Shown one piece after another: positions 57,404-64,000 of a stretch of 64,000 bases of DNA. The stretch is from Flavobacterium noncentrifugens. Lineage in GTDB: Bacteria; Bacteroidota; Bacteroidia; Flavobacteriales; Flavobacteriaceae. Position numbers and translations under genes: made by a program. The DNA is taken from NCBI RefSeq assembly GCF_900100375.1, contig NZ_FNEZ01000002.1, positions 868,001 to 932,000 on the forward strand. Direction: 5' to 3'. The notes under the pieces are model-generated. The model worked only from the letters and a program-made list of their open reading frames with translations. It was not told the DNA's origin and did no database searches. The stretch's first letter is position 1. Each line of letters opens with the position of its first letter.

Positions 57404-58897
57404 TTATCTTTTTACAAACTTTACATTCATGGTTGCATTGTCCATTGCTTTTATTGACAAGAGATATATTCCCCAAGGCAATCCCGATACATCAATAGTC
57501 TTCAAGCCATTTGAAGTCTGAATAAGCCTGCCTTGAAAATCATAAATTTTGCTTTCACGCAAAAGTTTGTTTGTGTCAATTTGCAATTGATCACCTACAG
57601 GATTTGGATGAATCGTCATTTTATCAAATTCAAATGCTTCCGTTTCCAGAGTAGTAGCCGCTGGATTCAATCGTCCCATCAGCCAGTTGAAACTGGCACC
57701 ACGCGCATATCCCGCAAAGTAAATTTTATTGTTCGGTCCCAGTTTCATGGTGTTGATGTTTTCATTTCCACTAGAAAAAGAAACGGTAAAATAGCCGTTG
57801 TTTCCAAAGCTCAAATCATTACTGCCATCAGCATTAAGCCTTCTAAAATAGCAATTTACCCCATTTCCTTCGACCGCATTAATGTAACTTCCGGCAAAAA
57901 CCATTTTCCCATCGGCTTGTATTGCCGTAGCTGCACCACTACCGGGAGAACCGAAAATGACGGTCTCATCAGAAATAATATTTCCGGCGCTGTCAAATTT
58001 TGTAAAAACCATATCATTAGCAGATCCCGAAAATTCTGAATGTTTTCCAATCACCCTAATAATATTGTCTGAACTCATGTCGATAAATTGAAGTGAATGC
58101 ACCAAGTCGGTTGGAAAACGGAATCCACCAACGCCATACAAAGGGTCAAGTGATCCGGATGAAGTCAACCTGCTTAAAAACAGTTTCTTTTTCGCAATAC
58201 CGTCCTCAGTATATTGATAATTTCCAGCTACGATTATTTTTCCGTCATTTTGAAGAAAACAGCCCATTCCATTATTGTTTAGAAATCCAGCATCGATGGT
58301 TGTCATGCCATTGGTACCAAAACCTGCGTCTATAGAGCCGTTGGGGTTAAGTCTTTTAACGAATACGACCGTTTTTAAAGATCCGGCGGGTTGTCCGGAA
58401 CCAAAAACAAGAAGTTTTCCATCGGCTTGCGGGATCAGTTTCTGTGCTGTTGCCGAGGAACCGAAGTCATCATAATATAAAATTCCGTTGCTGCCAAAAC
58501 CGGTATCGACAATTCCATTGGCAGTCATGCGCACGATGCAATGGTTAAAATAGTTTCCAAGTACCAGCAAATTTCCTGAGGGATCATTTGCAATATCAGT
58601 AACCGCATAATTTGTAGAATTGGGATACATTTGAGTAACCCCATTTGTGCCAAACGACGTATCGAGCAATCCGTCGGCGCTAAACCTTGCTACGGCCATT
58701 TTTTTGAAACCGATTGCTCCTGAGGATAATTCCGTTGTACCACCAATGATGACATTCCCGTCTGGTTGGAAATAGATCTTTCGCGCTTCGTCATAATTGT
58801 CGATGTCCAAACCAAAGGTCAATTCAATGACCTGTGCACGGACAGGTGTTGCAAAAACCAATACTAGTAGTAACGCAAACGTGTAAAATTTTTTCAT
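57404..58897 (-). CDS. T9SS-secreted delta-60 repeat protein
   Basis: A 497-residue secreted protein. After a signal peptide (MKKFYTFALLLVLVFATPVRAQ) come about seven delta-60 repeats, each with the pattern LDTSFGTNGV...DGKLLVFG (for example GLLDTSFGTNGVTQMYP, GSIDAGFGTNGMTTIDA, GSNDLSFGNNGYFTVSF), predicted to form a beta-propeller-like array. The end is a Por/T9SS sorting domain (DKMTIHPNPVGDQLQIDTNKLL ... IYLLSIKAMDN). It is likely exported through the type IX system and held at the surface or released. Delta-60 proteins have no known enzyme activity. ATG 58897 is chosen because it begins the signal peptide. Confidence 0.9.
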   Translation of the reverse strand: MKKFYTFALLLVLVFATPVRAQVIELTFGLDIDNYDEARKIYFQPDGNVIIGGTTELSSGAIGFKKMAVARFSADGLLDTSFGTNGVTQMYPNSTNYAVTDIANDPSGNLLVLGNYFNHCIVRMTANGIVDTGFGSNGILYYDDFGSSATAQKLIPQADGKLLVFGSGQPAGSLKTVVFVKRLNPNGSIDAGFGTNGMTTIDAGFLNNNGMGCFLQNDGKIIVAGNYQYTEDGIAKKKLFLSRLTSSGSLDPLYGVGGFRFPTDLVHSLQFIDMSSDNIIRVIGKHSEFSGSANDMVFTKFDSAGNIISDETVIFGSPGSGAATAIQADGKMVFAGSYINAVEGNGVNCYFRRLNADGSNDLSFGNNGYFTVSFSSGNENINTMKLGPNNKIYFAGYARGASFNWLMGRLNPAATTLETEAFEFDKMTIHPNPVGDQLQIDTNKLLRESKIYDFQGRLIQTSNGLKTIDVSGLPWGIYLLSIKAMDNATMNVKFVKR

Positions 58898-58977
58898 TTT
58901 TTTGTTATTGAGTGAATTTTTCTGCGCCAAATTAATCAAAAACGATGTAGTTTCCTATATGCATGATTATTTACCGC

Positions 58978-61809
58978 TTATAACAGTTCTTTTTTCAAAA
59001 ATGCAGCAGTATAACTTTTTTTATTTTTCGCCACTTCTTCCGGAGTTCCTTTCGCAACAACGCTTCCGCCGCCTTTTCCGCCTTCTGGGCCAATGTCGAT
59101 AATGTAATCAGCAAGTTTAATCACGTCCATATTATGTTCAATGATCAGGATCGTATTGCCTTTATCGACGAGTTTGTTGATGACTTCCATCAACACGCGG
59201 ATGTCTTCAAAATGCAAACCTGTTGTCGGTTCGTCCATAATGTAAAACGTATTTCCGGTGTCTTTTTTCGACAATTCGGTCGCAAGTTTAATCCGTTGCG
59301 CTTCGCCTCCTGAAAGCGTTGTGCTTTGCTGCCCGAGCGTAATATATCCAAGACCAACATCCTGGATCGTCTTGATCTTTCTGTGGATTTTCGGAATGTT
59401 CTCGAAAAACGGAACCGCTTCATCAACCGTCATATCCAAAACATCTGAAATCGATTTGCCTTTAAAACGGATTTCCAAAGTTTCGCGATTGAAACGTTTG
59501 CCCTGGCAGGTTTCACATTCGACATAAACATCCGGAAGGAAATTCATTTCAATCGTGCGAACCCCAGAACCTTCACAGGTTTCACAGCGTCCGCCTTTGA
59601 CATTAAAACTGAATCTTCCGGCTTTATACCCGCGAATCATGCTTTCAGAAGTCATTGTAAACAAATTCCGGATCTCCGAAAAAACTTCGGTATACGTTGC
59701 CGGATTTGATCTTGGCGTTCTCCCAATCGGGCTTTGGTCGATATCGATGACTTTATCAATATGTTCCAAACCTTCAATTTTCTTATATGGTTTCGGTTTC
59801 TTGACGCCGTTGAAATAAAATTCGTTCAGGATCGGATACAACGTTTCATTAATCAACGTCGATTTTCCGCTTCCTGAAACGCCGGTCACGCAAATCAGTT
59901 TTCCTAGCGGCAATTCGATCGAGACATTTTTTAAATTATTTCCGGTTGCGCCGGTTAGTTTCATGACTTTTCCGTTGCCTTCGCGTCGTTTCTTTGGTAC
60001 TTCGATCTTGAGTTCGCCGTTCATGTACTGCGCGGTCAAAGTATGGTGTTTCAAGGTTTCGGCCGGTGTTCCGATGCTGATGATCTCGCCTCCGAATTTC
60101 CCGGCTCGCGGGCCAATGTCAATCACATAATCGGCACGTTCAATCATGTCTTTGTCGTGTTCGACGACAATGATCGAATTCCCGATGTCGCGCAATTGCT
60201 CGAGCGATTTGATCAGTTTTTCATTGTCGCGCTGGTGCAAACCGATACTTGGTTCGTCCAAAATATACAGTACGCCAACAAGCTGCGAACCAATTTGCGT
60301 CGCCAGCCTGATGCGTTGCGCTTCACCACCCGAGAGCGATTTTGAACTTCTGCTGATCGATAAATATTCGAGCCCAACATTGACTAAAAAGTGCAATCGG
60401 TCGCGGATTTCCTTGATGATTTCTGTCGCAATTAACTTTTGTTTGTCCGATAAATGTTTGTCTAATTTGTCAAACCAAACCGTCAGATCTGAAATATCCA
60501 TTCCCGATAAATCGGCGATATTCATATTGTCGATCCGGAAATACAAGGATTCTTTTTTGAGCCGCGAGCCTTCGCAAACCGGACATTCGATCTCATCCAT
60601 AAATTCCTTCGCCCAGCGTTTGATCGTAGTCGATTCGCTGTCGTTGAACTGGTTTTTGATGAATGCAGAAATGCCTTCAAACTCAATTTTGTATTCCTTA
60701 GTGACGCCAAGCGTTTTCGATTCGACTGCAAATTTTTCCTTGCCGCCGTTCAAAATTACATCCATGGCTTCTTCAGAAATTTTCTCAACCGGATCGGTAA
60801 TCTTAAATCCGAATTTTTCCCCGATAATTTCGAGTTGCTTGAAAATCCACGAATTTTTATATTCGCCCAAAGGCGCAAAACCGCCGTGTTTGATCGATAA
60901 TTTCGGATTTGGAATGATCTTTTTAAGATTGATCTCGTTGACCGTTCCGAGTCCGTTGCAATGTTCGCACGCACCTTTCGGCGAATTGAACGAAAACAAA
61001 TTCGGCTCCGGATTCTGATAAGAAATCCCGGTTGACGGGCACATTAAATTCCGGCTAAAAAACCGTACTTCATTCGTATCCTGATCCAAAACCATTAGAA
61101 TATCTTCGCCATGGTACATTGCGGTTTTGATGCTGTCGGACAAACGCGTGTCATTTTCGGGCGTGTCTTCGACCAACATTCGGTCGATCACAATTTCGAT
61201 ATCGTGCGTTTTGTAACGATCAAGCTTCATTCCGGCCGTAATTTCCTTAAGTTCACCATTGACGCGAACGCGCAAAAATCCCTGTTTGGCAATGTGCTGG
61301 AACAATTCGCCATAATGTCCTTTTCGGGCACGAATGACCGGTGCAAGAATGTTGATGCGTTTGCCAATGAAATTCTCGATTATGAGTTGCTTGATCTGGT
61401 CGTCGCTGTAACTGACCATTTTTTCGCCGGTGTTGTAACTGTAAGCATCGGCGGCGCGGGCGTAAAGCAAACGCAGGAAATCGTAAATTTCGGTAATAGT
61501 CCCAACGGTCGAGCGCGGACTTTTACTCGTTGTTTTCTGTTCGATCGCGATGACCGGAGACAATCCGTCGATTTTGTCAACGTCAGGTCGTTCCAATCCG
61601 CCAAGGAATTGCCGCGCATACGCAGAAAAAGTTTCTACATAACGGCGCTGGCCTTCGGCATAAATCGTATCAAATGCCAATGACGATTTCCCAGAGCCAG
61701 AAAGCCCGGTAATGACCACCAGTTTTTCCCTCGGAATCGAAATATCTATGTTTTTGAGATTGTGGACGCGAGCGCCCAATACTTCTATATTGTTTTCTGT
61801 TTCAGGCAT
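58978..61809 (-). CDS. uvrA: UvrA, excinuclease ABC subunit A
   Basis: A 943-residue damage-recognition ATPase of nucleotide excision repair. Both Walker A loops are present ([19 protein letters not shown] and [19 protein letters not shown]), with signature motifs [17 protein letters not shown] and [15 protein letters not shown], and Walker B segments [14 protein letters not shown] and [14 protein letters not shown]. The zinc-finger Cys pairs are seen in [25 protein letters not shown] and CETCQGKRF. Length is normal. ATG 61809 gives the start [17 protein letters not shown]; an in-frame ATG 14 codons upstream is rejected as non-conserved. It works with UvrB and UvrC, which are elsewhere. Confidence 0.97.
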   Translation of the reverse strand: MPETENNIEVLGARVHNLKNIDISIPREKLVVITGLSGSGKSSLAFDTIYAEGQRRYVETFSAYARQFLGGLERPDVDKIDGLSPVIAIEQKTTSKSPRSTVGTITEIYDFLRLLYARAADAYSYNTGEKMVSYSDDQIKQLIIENFIGKRINILAPVIRARKGHYGELFQHIAKQGFLRVRVNGELKEITAGMKLDRYKTHDIEIVIDRMLVEDTPENDTRLSDSIKTAMYHGEDILMVLDQDTNEVRFFSRNLMCPSTGISYQNPEPNLFSFNSPKGACEHCNGLGTVNEINLKKIIPNPKLSIKHGGFAPLGEYKNSWIFKQLEIIGEKFGFKITDPVEKISEEAMDVILNGGKEKFAVESKTLGVTKEYKIEFEGISAFIKNQFNDSESTTIKRWAKEFMDEIECPVCEGSRLKKESLYFRIDNMNIADLSGMDISDLTVWFDKLDKHLSDKQKLIATEIIKEIRDRLHFLVNVGLEYLSISRSSKSLSGGEAQRIRLATQIGSQLVGVLYILDEPSIGLHQRDNEKLIKSLEQLRDIGNSIIVVEHDKDMIERADYVIDIGPRAGKFGGEIISIGTPAETLKHHTLTAQYMNGELKIEVPKKRREGNGKVMKLTGATGNNLKNVSIELPLGKLICVTGVSGSGKSTLINETLYPILNEFYFNGVKKPKPYKKIEGLEHIDKVIDIDQSPIGRTPRSNPATYTEVFSEIRNLFTMTSESMIRGYKAGRFSFNVKGGRCETCEGSGVRTIEMNFLPDVYVECETCQGKRFNRETLEIRFKGKSISDVLDMTVDEAVPFFENIPKIHRKIKTIQDVGLGYITLGQQSTTLSGGEAQRIKLATELSKKDTGNTFYIMDEPTTGLHFEDIRVLMEVINKLVDKGNTILIIEHNMDVIKLADYIIDIGPEGGKGGGSVVAKGTPEEVAKNKKSYTAAFLKKELL

Positions 61810-61892
61810 ATTTTTTAGCAATTCCGAATAAGTCGGATGCAAAGTTAGCATATTCAGTGGTTCTTTCCATCAGGCAGTTAAGTAAGATTTTG

Positions 61893-62477
61893 TTAAAAAC
61901 AGTATCCAATTCTGGCGTGAAGATCGACATAAACATCATCAGAATTAGCGTATTTTGAATATTTTCCAACAGGAATAACCGGACCCAAACCAAAGCCGGT
62001 TTCGAATATAAAATGTTTTCCGTAAACCCGGCGGATGCTCCATTTCGGAATAATATTGATCTGATCGACACCTTTATAATTGTCAATATCTGAAATCAGA
62101 AAGGCATTTGGCGAAATATAATTAATCCTCACAGAAAATGCATTTCCACTGTTTCCTTTAATATTTCTGCCCTTTCGAACTCTTTTTTCCAAATTGTAAT
62201 ACCATTTTGGTTCTACTGAAACGCTGGGTGCCGCGCCGTATTTGGTTTCATCGGTATATGCATATTCAAAGGACAATAGTTCTAAGCCAATTTCTGTCTG
62301 CAAGGCAAATTGGTTTGAAAGCTTAAGTTCATTATTCGCCCAAACACCAACAAGTCCGGTTTGAACGCTAAATACCGATTTTTCAACACTGGCTTGTGTG
62401 TATTCAGAAACAGTTTCCTGGGCTTTCATTGTAAATGTAGCAGCCAATAAAATGATGGCAAGTAATTTTTTGTACAT
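61893..62477 (-). CDS. Outer-membrane beta-barrel-like protein
   Basis: A 194-residue protein with a signal peptide (MYKKLLAIILLAATFTMKAQ). The mature part is a series of alternating strands (FSVQTGLVGVWANNELKLSNQFALQTEIGLEL ... HFIFETGFGLGPVIPVG ... VDLHARIGYCF) and ends in Phe, the usual mark of an outer-membrane barrel of about eight strands. It belongs to no named family that I can place. It is followed by uvrA at 83 bp and preceded by the ClC gene, both on the same strand. Confidence 0.8.
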   Translation of the reverse strand: MYKKLLAIILLAATFTMKAQETVSEYTQASVEKSVFSVQTGLVGVWANNELKLSNQFALQTEIGLELLSFEYAYTDETKYGAAPSVSVEPKWYYNLEKRVRKGRNIKGNSGNAFSVRINYISPNAFLISDIDNYKGVDQINIIPKWSIRRVYGKHFIFETGFGLGPVIPVGKYSKYANSDDVYVDLHARIGYCF

Positions 62478-62493
62478 ATTTAAAGTTTAGGTC

Positions 62494-64000
62494 TTATTCG
62501 AAAGTCATCGATTTCAATTTGTCACGATACGCCTCAAGCGCACTTGCTTTTGAAATAAACCCGTAATATTTTCCTTGTTTAACTACCGGAAGAAAAGCGA
62601 TTTTGGCGCGTTCAAATTTGTTCATGACCGTTTCCATGCTGTCAGTCGAGGAAACAATCTCAACCGGCTGCGTCATCACTTCGTGAACCGGGGTGTATTT
62701 TACCTTGAAATTACTGAAAATGATTTCGCGGATGTCATTGAAATAAACAATTCCGAGCAATTCTTTTTCTTTATTTACCACTGCAAAAATCACCTGGTTT
62801 GAATGTGAGATGAGATCGACGAGTTTTTCTAGATTTTCATCAGGCGTGATCGTTAAATAATCGGTTTGGATGATCTTTTCGGTTTCAAGCACGTTTAGGA
62901 TATTCGTGTCTTTATTACTGGTAAAAACATGTCCTTTTTTGATCAATCCTTTTACGTCAAGCGAATGTTTCTCAAACCGTTTCGATATGGCAAAACTGAT
63001 GGAGGCGACCATCATCAGCGGGATCATCAGTCCGTAACCGCCGGTAATTTCAGCGATAAGAAAGATTGCCGTCAAAGGCGCATGAAACAATCCGCTCAAA
63101 ATCCCAGCCATGCCGACCATCGTGAAATTGCTTACCGGAAGTTTCGTCAAGCCGGTTAAATTCAGCAGTTTTGAAAAGAAAAATCCGGCATACGAACCTA
63201 AAAACAGGGAAGGCGCAAAGTTCCCGCCATTTCCTCCGCTGCCAAGCGTAATTCCGGTTGCAAATGCTTTGAGCATCATCGTTGCACCGACAAAAATCAG
63301 CAAAATCCAGTTGTTGTCACGAAAATCTTTAAACAACGTATTTTCAAGTAATTTTCCCGGATCGCTTTCAGACAATGTCTTAATGCTTTCATAACCTTCG
63401 CCAAAAAGCGTCGGAAAAATAAAAATGATCAACGCTAAAAAGGAAGCACCGAAAATCGCTTTTTTATAAGGGGAAAGTTTCAACCGGGCGAAAAAATGCT
63501 CGGTTTTTTGGAAATTACGCGAATAAAAAATCGAGATCAATCCTGTAAAAACGCCCAGTAAAATATAAAATGGGATATTGTGGAAATCAAAAGTCGTTTG
63601 CTGCTTAAACGACAACAAAACAGTTTCATCCAATACAATTGCCGAAACCAAAGCACCAGTTGCCGCTGCAATCATAATCGGTGTAAAAGCAGCAATGCTG
63701 ACATCGACCAGTAAAACTTCAATCGCAAACAAAACCCCGGCAATCGGCGCGTTGAACGCTGCCGCAATTCCGGCTGCGACACCACAGCCAATTAATAAAG
63801 TACGGTCTTTATAGCTTAATCTGTATTGCTGTGCATAATTGGATCCGAAAGCCGCTCCGGTAATAACGATCGGGCTTTCTAATCCGGCAGAACCTCCAAG
63901 CCCTACGGTTAACGAACTCGTTATGATCTGGGCATACATTTGCTTTTTCGGAATGATGCTGGCTTTTTTTGCTACGGCGTATAAAATCTGGGAAGTTCCT
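62494..64000 (-). CDS. ClC-type chloride channel/transporter with CBS pair (partial)
   Basis: The 502 codons in the window reach the edge with no stop, so the start lies outside. Membrane helices contain the ClC signature GLGGSAGLESPIVITGAAFGS, whose Glu is the gating/proton Glu, and GITLGSGGNGGNFAPSLFLG, the chloride-contact loop. VGMAGILSGLFHAPLTAIFLIAEITGGY follows. The C-terminal part (about 370-500 of the visible text) is a CBS pair (YLTITPDENLEKLVDLISHSNQ ... YTPVHEVMTQPVEIVSSTDSMETVMNKFERAKIAFLPVV). It should move chloride in exchange for protons across the inner membrane, with CBS control by nucleotides. A small barrel protein gene follows at 17 bp. Confidence 0.92.
   Translation of the reverse strand, partial: GTSQILYAVAKKASIIPKKQMYAQIITSSLTVGLGGSAGLESPIVITGAAFGSNYAQQYRLSYKDRTLLIGCGVAAGIAAAFNAPIAGVLFAIEVLLVDVSIAAFTPIMIAAATGALVSAIVLDETVLLSFKQQTTFDFHNIPFYILLGVFTGLISIFYSRNFQKTEHFFARLKLSPYKKAIFGASFLALIIFIFPTLFGEGYESIKTLSESDPGKLLENTLFKDFRDNNWILLIFVGATMMLKAFATGITLGSGGNGGNFAPSLFLGSYAGFFFSKLLNLTGLTKLPVSNFTMVGMAGILSGLFHAPLTAIFLIAEITGGYGLMIPLMMVASISFAISKRFEKHSLDVKGLIKKGHVFTSNKDTNILNVLETEKIIQTDYLTITPDENLEKLVDLISHSNQVIFAVVNKEKELLGIVYFNDIREIIFSNFKVKYTPVHEVMTQPVEIVSSTDSMETVMNKFERAKIAFLPVVKQGKYYGFISKASALEAYRDKLKSMTFE

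Noticed and set aside
60146..61018. Long open frame (290 codons) on the plus strand
   Set aside because: It lies wholly antisense to uvrA, whose motifs and zinc fingers are complete; the antisense text has Ser/Ile/Leu composition typical of a shadow frame.

Overview
The window looks like a chromosomal segment of a Flavobacterium-type bacterium (Bacteroidota, Flavobacteriaceae). The evidence is the low-to-middling GC content, several promoter-like TAnnTTTG boxes, secreted proteins ending in type IX secretion (Por/T9SS) sorting domains, a ResB-CcsA fusion for cytochrome c maturation, a fused alpha/beta 2-oxoacid dehydrogenase E1, and menaquinone genes. Most of the window is ordinary core chromosome, densely packed, with genes on both strands in short operons.

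Layout. 1-1800 is a decayed island abutting the 3' end of a tRNA-Arg(ACG) gene. It holds broken remnants of a LuxR-type response regulator, its histidine kinase, and a nuclease-like protein, all with several frameshifts and stops. 1956-5154 holds a 47-residue conserved-looking protein, a BlaR1/BlaI-type pair, and a divergent gene of unknown function. The shared BlaI intergenic region carries three exactly spaced 20-bp dyad repeats. 5235-12743 holds an MFS transporter, a DUF1684/TatD/TcdA-like/HAD group, a photolyase-SDR-SRPBCC operon and a DUF2911 protein. 12795-17620 holds a sodium:solute symporter, a 35-residue membrane protein and a large PIG-L protein in one tight operon, followed by a small secreted protein. 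17810-23537 is a run of minus-strand genes (MscS-like, Maf, UbiA-type prenyltransferase, KdsC-like HAD, DUF2520, a regulatory-domain protein, OsmC, pirin).

23702-29575 holds the ResB-CcsA fusion, an ECF sigma/anti-sigma pair, a candidate structured non-coding RNA with its own terminator, a lipoprotein glutathione peroxidase and a small membrane protein. 29684-34786 holds a T9SS-secreted metalloprotease, a GNAT acetyltransferase and a thioredoxin-like protein. 34924-45845 carries four menaquinone enzymes (MenD, MenB, MenA, MenC) interleaved with a CvfB-like protein, an extradiol dioxygenase, two bacterial PH-domain proteins, a metallo-beta-lactamase-fold hydrolase and a TPR protein. MenF, MenH and MenE are not in the window.

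45840-64000 is almost all minus strand: an acyl-CoA dehydrogenase, small secreted proteins, an M23-like protein, a fused E1, an M1-peptidase-like protein without its zinc motif joined to an outer-membrane barrel, a LOG-family protein, a delta-60-repeat T9SS protein, UvrA, an outer-membrane protein and a ClC channel cut by the window edge. Short genes that are easy to miss lie at 1956-2099, 14488-14595, 36586-36702 and 50434-50592. Several families of short intergenic repeats are present. No IS element, prophage or CRISPR array was seen.
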